From contig JABWDB010000004.1 of the NCBI GenBank assembly GCA_019614645.1, positions 17,236,001 through 17,300,000 on the forward strand: DNA of 64,000 bases, given 5' to 3'. The stretch is from Stratiolaelaps scimitus (lineage: Eukaryota > Arthropoda > Arachnida > Mesostigmata > Laelapidae). This document shows, one piece after another, positions 12,433-25,671 of this stretch. Numbering within the stretch: position 1 is the first letter of the stretch; each line of letters opens with the position of its first letter. The position numbers and the translations under genes were made by a program. The notes below the pieces were generated by a model, which saw only the letters and a program-made list of their open reading frames with translations, was not told the DNA's origin and ran no database searches.

Positions 12433-13803
12433 CTTACCCGTGGTAGCAGCTCTGCCTTGGCTGGTAGTAAGCAGAGTAATGCAGAAGGGCAGCAGTACGA
12501 TGTTGTGGCACACGGTGGTTACCCCGTTGCCTTATGAACAGCAGCCATCCGCTAGAGGTTTAGGCTGACGCTGGTCTAGGAACAACCGGGCCGAAGGTTC
12601 TACGAACGGATGGACGGACGAATGAGGGAACGGCTGAAGCTTCAGTGGCCGGCTGGTGGTCGAACACGCGAGGACACCGGCAGGTACGGCATACCAATCC
12701 GCCTCCCTGCCTCTGCATGAGACTGTAGCATGGGTTTGTGTGTGACAGTATGTTTGAGAGAGAGAGAGAGTCTCTGTGAGCGTGCCCACGTAGCGGGAGA
12801 CCGAACAAGGCGAGGGATGGGCCGGCGACTGGCGACACGAAGGCATTCACCTAGCCAGGTAGCCAAGCATGCAACCCGCGGGCAACGCCCACCTCAATAC
12901 CGCCGCCAACGCACCGCATCACCCATCAAGATTGCAGCAAGAAGGACAACAACATATTTAAGGATGTTTGTACAAAGGTGGATAGGACAGGTAGACGCGG
13001 GGAACTGGGGTGGAGGAAGCTTTGTTCGAAGGAACAAACCTGTGGGCGCGGAGCAGGAAGCGGCAACACCGAGCGGATGGCGTACCAGCGAGAACAATAA
13101 TGTGAGCCAGACATCAAAGCGTTACGGACTAACGTACAGTGCAGCTAAGTAGTAGTGCCGGGGTGTGCACTCCACAAAGCCGGATATGGCGGTCCCCGTC
13201 TCGCTTCTCTCCTCACGACTAAAAGTGTACCGAGCTACGCCATCGATTATGTCAGATCGAGTCCATCCTCTATCTAAGCGGTATGTAAGACACATCTCTA
13301 TCAAGCCATAGGTATTAGGCAATATACACTAAACATTGTTGTCGTACGCGATTATGCATATGATAAGTGAGCTCGCGACGCCAGTCGGAGTGGTCATCCG
13401 GCTGTGAGTGTCGCAGATCACGAAATTCGCAGGTATGCAAGATTGGATCGGAAAAAAACAAATATATGTGGTCCCATGCACTTGTGTTTTAGTCGGTTCA
13501 GGCTTTCAAATAGCAAGGGCGTTCAATAAATAAAGGCCCAATGTCCTTATACGCAGCTAAAGAGCTAACACATGGCATACTGACTGACAAGGCGCCCTCC
13601 CACCATAGCGAGTGTTTGTTAGGATCAAATCCACGAGAATATGAAAACTTACTTTTTAGGTAGGATTACTCCTTCCTCTGGTCATTTATTCTCTGAATAC
13701 ATATCTCTATTGATGAGAGAAATATTAACAGCCCTCAGAACAATATCACCAATTGTGTGCTAAGAAAAAACAATGAATAATAAGAAAGCAATTAGGTAGA
13801 AAA

Positions 13804-13864
13804 ATCGATAGGTCCATGTCTCCACTGAAGCTATACGCTACCAATACGTCAGGCTAAACTGTCC
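13804..13864 (+). repeat. Diverged repeat pair, copy A
   Basis: About 60 nt align at roughly 70% identity, with small gaps, to 14027-14087 in the same orientation. Shared blocks are TCGATAG, ATGTC, TGAAG, GCTACCA and GTCC. The offset is about 223 bp. No family recognised. Confidence 0.5.
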
Positions 13865-14026
13865 GCTTATCTAGATACGAACCGAGATTGAAGTCTATGA
13901 AACCCTGCCAGCGAAGTCACGCATTGCATAATAGGCATACATACTGCAGAAAGTCGGCACGAACACAAGCGTCTAAATGCGTTGCAGACACACACAGAAA
14001 TAACTGGTAACGCTTGAGGTGCCTTT

Positions 14027-14087
14027 GTCGATAGTTGTATGTCCCCGATGAAGTTATTGAGCTACCAGTGCGTAAGGTAAACAGTCC
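14027..14087 (+). repeat. Diverged repeat pair, copy B
   Basis: Second copy of the element at 13804-13864. Similarity fades quickly on both sides, suggesting an old duplication or two insertions of a short repeat. Confidence 0.5.
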
Positions 14088-14345
14088 CGAGTGTCGGCAC
14101 AAACCCACAGCAACAATAAACTCTCACCTCGCCTGAGCACATCGAAGCGAATATCAACATATATTTAATCATTTGCACGTACGCGTAGCAGCAATAGGGG
14201 TGCCAGCGGCAGTATTATAGTTGTACAGCCGTCCACACACTCAAATCCTGATTATTGGCTGAGGTTCAACAGCAACTTTTCCAAGTACGCAGAGACCATA
14301 TGTATGGTACAGATCGTTCGATCCCTCTCGTTTGCTTTCGTACTC

Positions 14346-14368
14346 CTCTCTCTCTCTCTCTCTCTCTC
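14346..14368 (+). repeat. CT microsatellite
   Basis: About 11 CT units. Confidence 0.85.
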
Positions 14369-15356
14369 ACACTTTGTGCATTGTGCCACATAAACCGTTA
14401 GGGGCAGCTGCCGCCGCCGGGTGGGTTCGGCCCGCCCGATTGGCACGATCCAACGGCTGTGTTCCACTAAAGCCGTTGGCGTGGCCATCCGCAGCTTGCC
14501 ACCTGCAGCATTAATAACCTCGACAGCTGCACGGGATCGCCCCCCGAGTCTAGTTCTCACAGGACCGTCATCCCGCATCGCTCTCGGCCATTTGAGGCAG
14601 CCTGGCCGACCGGTCATCGTATAGCCTTCGTCTAGTAATTGTTTTGGCAATATACCCATCATCAACGCCAGCTCTCAGCTCGGACTTGAGAACAGCAGCG
14701 GCACCAGCAAAAGCGGCACCGCATATATACGTTGGCAGAGCGACTCTACGGCCTACAGAGTGACCAGGAAAATAAACTATGATATTAGGCCTAGACGACC
14801 CCACTCGATCCAAAGCGTTTTCTTCGAACGGATGAAACCATATCGTTCAATCGACGAAACTTATTGTGGTCGGTCGTAATCTCTAGTCCATAACACATCA
14901 TGCACTCATAGGCTATATGCATAGGTGTTTGTTGAAATAGTCATGGTTAGTATCTCGGCGTTATATATACATGTTCAGTTAACACTGAAGTTCCACATGG
15001 CTTTTATTTGTTAGCACCCCCAAGCTATTAATGTTATATTATGATATTATAAATTTGTCATAAGGATGATGGAAAGTTGTGTATGTCAGTCAGTTGAAAA
15101 GAAAATTACGTTTTTTTTTTGCTTCGTGGCTTTTTGGCAGGCATAGTGCCACAACAACTTGGCAAATGAGTTAGCTGGGGGTGTTTTTGTTATGCTTGTT
15201 ATTATCGAATACTACACATAGCAATCATCCTACGAGCATATTAAACATAAGCACTTCTCGCCATAGGTCTAATGCCACTCCCGACATCTCATTGCACCTT
15301 CATTGCTACATTCGCCGCCCGATTCTAGCAGGCCACTGGGCAGAACTCGGGACTCA

Positions 15357-15358
<2 letters not shown>

Positions 15359-15415
<57 letters not shown>
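15359..15415 (+). repeat. Pure CTG microsatellite, 19 units
   Basis: Nineteen uninterrupted CTG units (CAG on the minus strand), the longest pure triplet tract in the window. No supported exon includes it, although frames through it read poly-Ala, poly-Leu or poly-Cys. Confidence 0.95.
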
Positions 15416-15416
<1 letters not shown>

Positions 15417-15877
15417 GGGCACAAATGCTTCGAAGTGGCGGCTACGTCCGAGCCCCAACCTAACGCCCATTACTGCTGCTCCTGCGCTGCTCGGCCCCCA
15501 CCACTGTGAAGACTAATGGCCTCGCCGCTGCTTCGGCTGGGGGCGGTGGCAGTAGCTGCAGCATCGACTAAGCGACTCAAAAGTCTATCAAAACATGTAA
15601 TCAGAGAGTTCTTTATCTTCTTTCCGTTCGACAGGCAGACTATCCCCACCCCCCTGCATCCTCTTGCCGGGCCCGCCGCAGCCGCTTCCGTCTCAGTCCC
15701 GGCTCCTCTGGCAGCAATCTCCAGCCGGTTGAACAGGATCCAATGGTACGGCGGGCTACCTCGGTGCGGAGCGCCAGCGAGGGGGAGGACATGCTGGGGA
15801 CCCCATGCTCACATTGCCCCCTCTTCAGCACACTCGCGATTTGCACGAGTCGAGTCACCAAAACCGACATCGGTTGT

Positions 15878-15907
15878 GGCGGCGGCGGTGGCGGCGGCGG
15901 CGGCGGC
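15878..15907 (+). repeat. GGC microsatellite
   Basis: About ten GGC units with one GGT interruption, in the GC-rich block that also carries the CTG tract. Confidence 0.85.
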
Positions 15908-16263
15908 AGGCAAGCAACGTCGGAGCAAAGAGAAACTTCGTCGTTCTCCTGCTCTTCCCACGGCCGGATCCCCGGCCGGCCTCCGAGACTTCCCGGTTTT
16001 CCCCTTCTTCTTGGCTGGCGCACGATTTTCTCGAGCCCTCCGGCAACGCGCCCGCAACCGACTGCGCCCGCAACCGACCGCCACCGCCGCCCGAGTGGAG
16101 GCCAACCGCAGCGGCCACCATCACCATGGGCCGCCGTTCCGCCGCTTACAGCGTTCGTGTTGTGATCGCGGGACCGCCGCCAACGAAAGCAGTGAGTAAG
16201 CGGTCCGCTGCGGCGGCAGTGGCGACCGCCGGTCGGCTGTGAACGCGTAGTCTGCGAGAGAGA

Positions 16264-16322
16264 AGAGAGGAGAGAGAGAGAGAGGCTGGTGGGGAAAAAA
16301 GGTGAAAGAGAGAGAGAGAGAG
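16264..16322 (+). repeat. GA-rich tracts
   Basis: Two GA runs separated by about 25 bases. Confidence 0.8.
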
Positions 16323-18582
16323 TCGGGAAAGATAGATCTAAAGACCAAATAGTGCAGTAGGGAAGACTCACACATTCAAGCAGCCGCTGGCAACCGCTGC
16401 TGCCTGGTTGGGAGCAGGGCAAGGCTGGCAGCAAAGAAGAAGAACGGCGGGAAGGAAGAAAAGAGATCCGAGATCGAGCCCCCGGGCAAGACATTAGCTC
16501 CATCCAGTGATAGCACTAGCGGTGGGCGAGCGGACGGTAGCCCGGGGTGAGGCAGGCCGAGGACACACACACACAACCACACGCACAAGCTCTTACGGCC
16601 TGCGCTATACATACAGGGATAGTGCCTGTCTCTCTATAGAGCACTGCGGGCCCATGTAGGACTCGGAAGGCTTACGCCTGCTTTCCATGCTGGTGTATTT
16701 GGTCGTTCGGCTTAGCCGTTTCCGTAGGCGGCTTCGACGGCGGCCTCAGATCGAGCCTTGATCCGTGCGCTCTCAGTTCGTCTGAACGAAGACCCCTATT
16801 ATGCTATGGTCGTTACAGTACATGTATGTCCTTTGATACATGCAGGCATACAGCGGGTGCTTGAATAGAAAAAGAGCGAAGCTAACAGCAGAGGCCAACG
16901 GTGAAGGCAGTAAGCAACCAATGGTGGTTTGCCAATGAGAACACATACCATACATGCCACTATGATAGGTTATAAATACGTATACTGCTTCTAGTGCCAG
17001 CCGAACTCGTGTTTCGTATTGTATCTATAACAGGACGAACAACTAGAAAACATATAATGCGTACTAATTGCGCATCGACATCGATGGCCGATCAAAATGA
17101 GGCCTATGAGTAGTAAGGAAGGTGGGCAAGTAGGTATAAAGCAGTATACAAAATCTATGATGGAGTCCGCCCATCGTCCATCCGAGGAACTGTGCGGCTT
17201 TCGTTGAATAGACGGGGAAGCAAAAAAGAGAGATTTCCTATCGGACGTCGCTTTTGCTGGAACAGAGTCAACCGGTGAACCGCCCATGTTGGGGTCTCCT
17301 CGAGGGAGACTATCCCAACTGCTCATCGTCTCGTCAGCTATCCCCCGGGGCGGTAACTTCATCTCCTCTCGTTGGGATCATCACGAACAATGGTATCGTA
17401 GCGGCCATCATTCTCAAGCTACTCATTGATTCTAGATCCATTCGTATTCACCGAGACGGATACGAAACGTCGATCATTCGCAGAACGGAAAGAGGTTGGA
17501 ATTATTTTTAGTTGACAACCATCATCAATGTCCTCTAGCTTGTCCTTGATTAGATTGTCGTCACAATGGAATATAAAAAGCGCCTTTCACTCAAAGGAGT
17601 TATATCTCGTCAGGGCGCTGCTGTTGCTGTTGTCAAACTTGTCTGCGAACGGGCTGTCTTACATCGTATGTTGACTATTCGACATATAATATGATCAAAG
17701 TGTCGTTATTAAATTAATTATTCGTTATTAAATTCTTGTTGAATATACTCATTCATTCATTCATTTAATTAAATATCGCATATGTATAAATAGTGAACGA
17801 TGAGGATCTCCTAACAAACGACAAGGGTGGGATAAGCGTCCAGTCTTGATATAAGTCCAGTCCCACATAGCTACAAACCCGAACCGATATATAAGGCACG
17901 TTTGAGAAAAATTCGACTGAACATCAGACCTGCCAAGTGACCGTTTCGGGCCATAATATATGTAACCCTCGTGGAGGCCTAAGTTGTTTGTGGTGGTGCC
18001 GCTGCTGCTGGTGGTGGCAATAGCATCAAGTAGCATGCGAAATGCCGACCAGAGCTCATGACAATTTCCTTCCAGCGCATGCATATGCCACGTTGTATTG
18101 CAGTAATATCCACAGTACGTGCAGCTATCTACTGTGGCTCTCTATCTTCCGCAGCAGACGTGTCTCTCAGCGAGGTGTGGATTTCTCAGTCCGACATTTC
18201 TCTATTTAGCTATTCAGCCATACGCATAGGTAAGTACAGCGAAAGATCTGACGGAAGAAGTGTTGGCAGCTAGCCGCAAACGAAAGTAATTTTTATGCAG
18301 CTTAATGAGCGAAGTTGATTTCATTCTTGTCCTTACATTTATTAGCTGCAGTACATTATTATTATTACTCCTCCGTTGTTTTTCATTTGTCTCTCCTCTT
18401 GCCTCCCTCGTCGTCACTGTCTATTTGCTGGGTCTAGTGAACTCTAGCCTTATCCCGATCTGCGCCGTGTCGCAGCTCTGTCAGTTTGACAAAGTCACCG
18501 TGAATATAATAAAGACCCATCCAAGGGCTGTGTATCCTTTCCTTCACTTCATCCCCCTCTTCACTGCTGTTTTGGAATCGGG

Positions 18583-18613
18583 TCGCTCGGCGGCGGCGGC
18601 GGTCGCCGAGCGA
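18583..18613. repeat. GC-rich 10-bp inverted repeat around a GGC tract
   Basis: TCGCTCGGCG (18583-18592) and CGCCGAGCGA (18604-18613) are exact reverse complements that flank a short GGC repeat. The fold would be very stable. Confidence 0.65.
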
Positions 18614-18715
18614 TGGCAAAAGTGCGCGAGCCCCTACCAGACTCCAGCTACGTCGAAGCCCAACGCCCGGGCCTGCTCGACTAGCAGCGGCAGCTCGGAG
18701 AAGCGGAGGCGATGA

Positions 18716-18736
18716 CAGCAGCAGCAGCAGCAGCAG
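18716..18736 (+). repeat. CAG microsatellite
   Basis: Seven CAG units. Confidence 0.9.
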
Positions 18737-21700
18737 AAGTTCAGTGAGCTGCGCTTGATGCAATTATCGAAGGAAGCAAGAAAGCAAGCTCGTTAGCCGA
18801 CGCAACGGCTCACCGACCCGACGGGCAACGCTAAGCGGCGGCGGCGTCGTCATCATCATCATCACCATCGTGATCATCATCATGATCAGCATCGTCGGCG
18901 GCGGTGGCTTTAACATTCGGTGATGCCGGTGCCGCTTGCCACCCGCCTAGTGGCTCTTCAGTTCCTCTTCTAGAGCATAGATCTCTTGTTCCCGACCCCC
19001 CGCTACCCCTTCATCCCCCGACCGCTCGACCGCTCAAACAGTCAAGCGCCTTCTGTCCTCGGTTAAGTCCTTGACATGGACGGTGCTACCTGAATACGCA
19101 GAAGTAGCAGCTCTCCGGGAGGGTGCGAGAGACAGAGAGAGAGAGAGGGTCCATCGAGATCTCGAAAGAGGAAAGAAAGACCGTCGTCGTTTTTAAGGAA
19201 GCAGCACTCCCTGAACAGCGGCGATTATTTACGTGTGTAAGTATTATATATATATGCGTCGACTATGTATAGGCCGCTATGTATATGTTCGGCATGCTCA
19301 TGATTCAGTCATAAAGGTGAGGAAGTAAGAACCAGCAGTAAGAAGGACCAAAGCGGTAAGCATCCAGGCGTGTATAGGACACGTACGCTTGTTAGGCTTT
19401 GTGGGTACCTTATTCTCGTTGCGTATTTAGCGCAACGTCAACAAACTCGGATTCATCTGAAGAATTGAACGGCGTTAGCTTTATACGCAGTCTATGACGC
19501 GGCAAAAGCTTAAAATAGACTGACCTTAAGTAGCTGTCCTGCTGATACCGCATATTCGTGAGGAGTGGTTTTCCAATTATCGTTAGATAGAAAAAAATCC
19601 TTGCTGCTTTGCTAGGGGCGTAATATCGAGCATATATAGCTAAACATAAAGGATACTTCATAGCATTTGGGCTCCTCGTTTCTCCTTACATATCTCCTTA
19701 GCTTAAAAAGCATTTGGTCATATTTTGAAAAATAGTTCGTTCGAGAAATACTTCATCCAAACGCACGGCTCTCAGAAACTTAAAAAGTAGTTCTCTGTAA
19801 CACAGCATATGCCTTAATATATTTTCTATAGTATAAAGAAAAGTGTTTAGGTAATAAGTTGGCAGGTTTGTAGTAATTTAGACGACATGAGAGCCTCAAG
19901 CATTAATTTCTGTCTCCCGATTAAAGTGTATTTATAGGCAGAATATTGTCAACAGCATATCTATATTGAATTCATTCTGTGATCTCAAAAGGATCACACG
20001 GGAAAGGTGGATAAGCTTGCAACCCGCAAAAGTTCCTTGCAGCCGCTCTGCAATCTATATCCAGTAATAGTTCATTCATCCTATTCATATCCAGCCGAAT
20101 GGAGTTGTCAATACAACTATCCGGTTTAAGAAGCGGTTTTGAGCGTTTTTCCTACTTCGCGACTTTTACCGACACTGCGCCGCCTCTCTGCTTACCGCCG
20201 CAATCATCCGCTGTTAGTTCGGCGGTCGCGTCTAAGTTGAATGGACGGGCAACGCTCTGACTTCCATTGACTTGGAAAATTTGACACGCTAATACTGAAG
20301 TCCGCAGGCCTCCCCGACCCAACCGAAGTCCCCGGGGAGGAGAGTCCGCCATCGCAGTGGGGCTGTGTGGTGTCTACAGCTGCAGAATGCCTGCAGCCAT
20401 TTTGAGTAAAAGAGAGCGCCCCAAGGAGCGAGAGATGGTTGTTGATGGTCGCCACGCAGACTTGGCCCCTCGTGCTTTGAAAAGTTAGTGAGGCGTCCAA
20501 CGCGAAATAGCGGCTAAACGAGCCTACCAACGAACGAAGGCGAACGCTTCCGGACGAACTGGACGAAGGGTCCAAGTGACAGCGGGACTGAGCGCCACCC
20601 GCACGCACAGGCATGCGCATCCTTTCACGAGATAGTGAGCTAACGTCTTCAAGGTCCTTCTCTTCACAGTGCTCTTTCTCGGTCTCTCGCTTCGTCTCTT
20701 TGTGGAAGCCGGATTGGGGACGTGAATTGTCCAAGCGTTTCACAGCGATTTGCAACAGCAGACATTCTCTCCAATGACCGGTACTCATTGCGGAGCGGAA
20801 AACAGCCACTTGTGCAACAGACCATGATGTAATAGAAAAGGTAAAAGCAGGCCGGAATATCAGGGTAACCTCTACTCGCCACCAGCTTTGGTTTCGCTTT
20901 GTTTCGCCGTCAGTGAGTCTCACCGTTGATTTTCATAGGATCCTCATCGCGAACCCGGCCCATACATGCACTGAGCACGAACAGCACTTCAGAACATATG
21001 CGTTCGTGTTGAGTGAGGCGGCAGAGGTACGTTTTGCCCAATCTACCGCTCAATCACGCTCGAGGAACGAAACACTCCGGAGGCAACGCTTGGGAAAAGA
21101 GAGACCTAGACGTGAGAGAAAGCGGCGACGGTGGAGAGCCGAGCACATGGGGGTCTCAATTCCTACGGCCGGCGCAGGACTGCGGCGGGCGACTGCAGTG
21201 TTCAGCAGAGCAGGCTGTTATTCCTCATTGTCACTCTCTTCATCTCTTTTGCTTTCTCAGACTGAGGCGGTGATATTGCCGCTCATCGCCTCGAACTCAA
21301 GAGGAGTATATTTGGATGATATCCGAGGGCTGTTCCTGCCTGCGGGTTTTAACGCTCTCTTCCTCTTAAGGACATAAGAGCGCTCTGGCACACAGAGCAC
21401 GCAATGGCACATGTCGATAGATACGAACGTACCCTCTCTATCAGCCTAGACGCGGACACCCGCACGCACACACAAACACACACGGCTACGGTTGCCACTG
21501 AGCCAATCCTCCTCATGCAGTCACTTACTTAGTCGGGTGGTTCGACGACAGTTCCTCTCTTTCGTCGCCGTCTCAGCCTAAGTGTTTAACATTCTTATTA
21601 GCTTTCATTTTCTTACAGCTTATCTCTCTCGTCTCGTCTCTATCTCTCTCTCTCTCCTTTGCTCTCGTTTATGCTGAGCAGAGCGAGCCCGCGCGCGTGC

Positions 21701-23037
21701 CTGCCGTAGATACTCCCAGGGTCCCTCAATCGTCTGCCTGTCGTCCTTCGTTTCTAACAGCTTCATCGAGTAAAGGGCGATAATAGCTCGCGACAAATAG
21801 CGCTACTATTTGCGGATAACGACAAAAAAAGAATAGAGATTTTGCCAAGCAAATATGGAGACTAAGAAGCTCATAAACACTCACAGCAAAGGCGTAGTAC
21901 GCTGTGACGTCGGGCACTGCCGAACCCGCCCGACCCGAGTTGGAGTCAGATCAGCCCAGGGCAGGCAGTACGTCGAAGCTTGGCTTCGTTCTCCTTGGGG
22001 TGAAACCTAAAAACGTGGAACACCTTCGACCGCCACTGTTACGTAGACATCGGGGTCGAATGAGGTTCGTTCTTTTATTTCCATGGCTTCATGCTTGCTT
22101 AAAAGGGTACCGAGTCCGGCTACGGGGACTGGCCGTGACTATGTTCTGAGCAGTAGGGGCAGGGGACCTGCTCGCCTGTTGAACAATGGACGGTTGTCCA
22201 ACCACTCGGACATTGAGTTTGAGGGCAGTGGTCAGTCAAGGACCACTTTATTGCCGTATGTGAGAGTCGAGCGCAAGGTTTGGCCAACAAAGGTTCTGAC
22301 CGAAAGAGGACTAATATAGGGCGAGCAATATAGGTCGGCTTGTTCGCGCGCGGACACTTGCACGCCCAGCCGCAAGGGATCCTAACCGCTGCTGTGCGGC
22401 GACGGTGGCTTCCGTAGTGGCGCGGGAACGAACCTTCCGCGGTTGCTGGGTCGGATTTGGGCGTTGTATTGAGGCAGCTTGATAGCATTGTACAACGTAC
22501 AAGAAGGATAGCGGTAACGGGCAAAAGCTAAGAAGCGTCGTTTGCAATATGTGTCAGTGAGAATATATCTGTACAGCATAAGGTGCACTTGACACATAAA
22601 TGCATACAGTTTCCGCGATCGACCGTGCTTGGCACACATTGAGATTAACTTGCGGCGCATGTTTAATCGATGTATTCAGCAATTGATCTTTGACTGCTTG
22701 CGCTCATAGCTGTACCGAACGCAAACAACTATTAATATTGACCAGTATAAATGAATATTCCGGGGAGGTTCATTGTAAATGTAATAACTTAAACGCACAA
22801 AGCTGGTGTTGTGATTTTAAACACATTTATGATGAACAACATAGTTTCATAGCAAAAAACAGAAATTACAATAAATCCTTCAGGGTGTTGTGCGTTTAGG
22901 TGCTACCGTATATCCAGAGCGACCGAATAATGCGAAGCCGTCACGGCAAGCTTCTGCAAATTCGGTTTTCGGCAGCGTTTTCAGCATGTACAATCGTTTT
23001 AAACGACGCACTCAGATCACGAGGCTTGTGAATATAA

Positions 23038-23582
23038 GCCGTCCCGGGAAGATCTAGTGCGGCGTTAGACGATGATCTGCGACAGGTGATTTAAGACTAT
23101 CGCAATGCAACAACTCGCGAGATAGCAGCTGTGTTCAATATATTATCTCAAACAGTCTTTGTTTCGGCTCTATCACTCCTAAATCTGCCTAACAAATGCA
23201 ATCATTGGGTGCCATACAGGAACGACGTAATCACCTGTCAATACCTGCGTGGATAAGCACTGAAAGCGATCATTCTTGGGTCGGAAGATTATTTGTGACA
23301 AGGCATGGATCTATAATATTACGACAACACCAGTGGGAAAGGCAGAGGCTGGACAGGCGGCCAGTCGCAAGAGGCACAGTTACCGGAGAGAAGGGTATGT
23401 TGTGTCGCTGGTGGGATTGTCGCGGTATCATTGACAAGGGTACCTGGAAAGCTGTCAGCTTGCTCTCTTTCTCCGAGACAATGCGAGATCGCCTGAGCGC
23501 GAAGGCTGGCTAGCAGTTGTACGAGTTAGAGTGAGAGCTCACGATACAACTATCGCAAGGCCCAGACATTTCCACGTTAGAC
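23038..23582 (+). pseudogene. Decayed mariner-family transposase fragment
   Basis: Mariner-type sequence blocks appear in the right order and spacing, but in three frames and with stops. Around 23038-23090 the frame reads VPGRSSAALDDDLRQVI, then a stop, then TTREIAAVF at about 23110-23136, resembling the linker and helix-turn-helix of mariner transposases. A shift to another frame gives QERRNHLSI and RLFVTRHGS, where the first catalytic Asp would normally lie but is missing, then MLCRWWDCRGIID at about 23397-23435, the family's characteristic WWD..G block. About 45 codons later, in the third frame, AHDTTIARPRH resembles the HDNARPH block with the second catalytic Asp. The element is inactive. 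I saw no clear terminal inverted repeats. Confidence 0.72.
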
Positions 23583-25600
23583 TAGCATTTGTTTCTTTAA
23601 CGACCGCATCGAAAGATCAATCAAAATGAAAAAGCCGAATATCAATGGGGAATATTATACTCATTGATTTCATATTTGAACTATTGGGTTTACGTCCAAT
23701 CTCATATATAATACATATGTATATGTATATATATATATATAGTCGGGTGCAGTCGTTGGAACATTACCGATACCCCTCCCGCCCTTCAAATTGCTGCTGC
23801 GCGGCTCGGTTCGGTTCATATATTACGAAACTGGTCCCCCTCCGCCTATTCAAAAGTATAACCTCCCCCACCACCCTCCTGACACGTTGCCGCTGTCCAG
23901 ATCATGTTTGCCGTCCTGCGTGAAGTCAAGTGCAGCCTGCGAATCCGCACGCGTTGACCTCCTACGCGATTCGTCCACGACGCGTGGCCACGTGCTTGTT
24001 GTATGGTTGCCGAGGCGTACCTGAGACCCAAAAGTGACCACCTGCAGAACAAGACGGTTGCAGCTGCCTCTCCGAGAGCGTAGGCTGCAACTGGCCTGGG
24101 GCGCCTGGGGTCTCGAGCGACTCGGGGGACGAAACGAAGAGCTGTCGACGCGAGCATAAGCTTGTTGACAAGTCAGTAAGTAGCGGATGGCGGACAGCAG
24201 GCTGCAGGGCGGCCGCGCTGTGTACGTTGACGGGTGATGGAGAAAGAACTACACGCCTATAATGGCTTGCTGCTGCCACCATTCTCTATGTGCTCAGGAG
24301 AGCGAAAAATAATCCTTCTCCACAGGAGAGGAACGGAGGGCGTCGGCAACGACGACGGATGAGTGAACTACCCTCGTCGAGATGAAGGCTACAGGGGGCT
24401 GTTGTACGGGTCTACGAGCAGAGCGTTACTGGTGGTGGCCTCTGATCGAAAAAGCCGAAAAGAAGGCGTGAGCGAGCTGCCTGCCGATACCAAACCTTAC
24501 AGAGCAAGACAGGCGAACTGTGGTGCTGTGTAAAGGGAGTGTAGTACTATGAGTCATGAGCGATGGGTGGCTGTTCTTAGGTGAACGAGTTGTTTCACCT
24601 CGTGTGTACTGCGATTTTGAACAGAGAAATTGCGGAAAATAGCGATTATCAGTCGCCGTTCATTTGTCACAGTGCCGACACACTGTGGGACCGACGTTGA
24701 CGTTCCGATGTCTTGTGCTGTAAGACTGCAAATCGCGATTGTAGAGACCTGAGGAAAAGTCTTTCCGCAATCGGCTGTCCTCTCTACGAGCTCTTGGCCG
24801 AGGTTGGCATTTAATATCCTGCGGAACTTGGCGCAGGAGAACGCCCTGGGAGCTGACTTGGAGTCCTACGTACCGTCTGGGAGGTAGCCGGATAAGAGTT
24901 TGCCGTGGAGGCCACAATATCGAAAACAACAAAGAGAGGGATATAGGAAATACTGCACCTCATAGAAGGAGCGTTCCCCTACGAACCAGTCTGAAGAAAA
25001 ATGGTTCGGAAGACCAACCGTAAGCTATGTCTCTACACAGAGCATGCAGAAACGTTAGGTCGCAATTGATAGCACATACCAGCGTACTTGCACAGCAGGC
25101 ATTTATTACAAAATACCTCACAGATAACACCGGAGAGTCAGGTCTATGTCAGTGGCCAATAGTCTAACCAGATAATATAGAAAGTCAAAGGTCTATTGTC
25201 TTGAATGGTAGACATATTTAATTAACTGACTACACAATGCAATTTTCTGAAAGAAAACTGTTCCGTAATGACAGATACAACGTGCTCCGTTCTGATTGCG
25301 GTCCCCGAAGAGGGGGGAGTTTGTATTCCTGTCGGAGACGATTTTAAGTGTTGGAAGATAAAGCAGTTCTCTGGTAACCTTGAGACATTTGCTTCGATTT
25401 ATTTATCCGCTCTGGTTGTAATCGAGTAGTGTGTATATGGGTGTGTACGGCAGAAATTCAGGAAATGTTCATGAACGTACCGTGAATGTCTGCTCTATCT
25501 TTGAACAAATATATGACGCTCGCACACCGATGGCCTATTCTAAATTTTCTGGGTTGGCGCTCTGCCAACATTTAACGTCCATAAGACAGACCCCTTAAAT

Positions 25601-25671
25601 GCAAATGTGCAACGACAGGAATCGAACCTGTGTCTCCCCCGATTGTAAGACGCACCACGACACCGGGGTCG
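25601..25671 (-). repeat. tRNA-like (SINE-like) sequence, copy 1
   Basis: On the minus strand there is an exact box B (GGTTCGATTCC at 25628-25618) in a perfect T-arm hairpin: stem ACAGG/CCTGT with a 7-base loop. A box-A-like stretch (GGTGTCGTGGTG) lies at 25664-25653. The 3' tail GTTGCACATTTGC has no matching 5' acceptor strand, and the box A to box B spacing (about 25 nt) is shorter than in a normal tRNA gene. It is therefore a tRNA-derived or tRNA-like repeat rather than a working tRNA gene. It shares its box regions and tail with the copy at 61.3 kb. Confidence 0.5.

Larger units (their letters stand above)
4524..23037. other. No supported gene; repeats and GC/AT blocks
   Basis: AT-rich stretches (about 5.0-6.6, 10.5-11.1, 13.3-14.3, 14.8-15.3, 17-17.8, 19.2-20.1 and 22.5-23 kb) alternate with GC-rich ones (about 7-10.2 and 15.3-16.7 kb). 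The GC-rich blocks have open frames of 200-290 codons running against each other on both strands without recognisable domains. The listed microsatellites, hairpins and the repeat pair at 13.8-14.1 kb are all I can support. Confidence 0.45.

Noticed and set aside
15640..16503. 287-codon open frame on the minus strand
   Set aside because: Low-complexity Ser/Leu/Arg sequence over GA/CT and GGC repeats, with overlapping long frames on the other strand and no domain; best explained by composition.
20204..20923. 239-codon open frame on the minus strand
   Set aside because: Reads without repeats but resembles nothing known and has no supporting signals; kept out as a likely chance frame.
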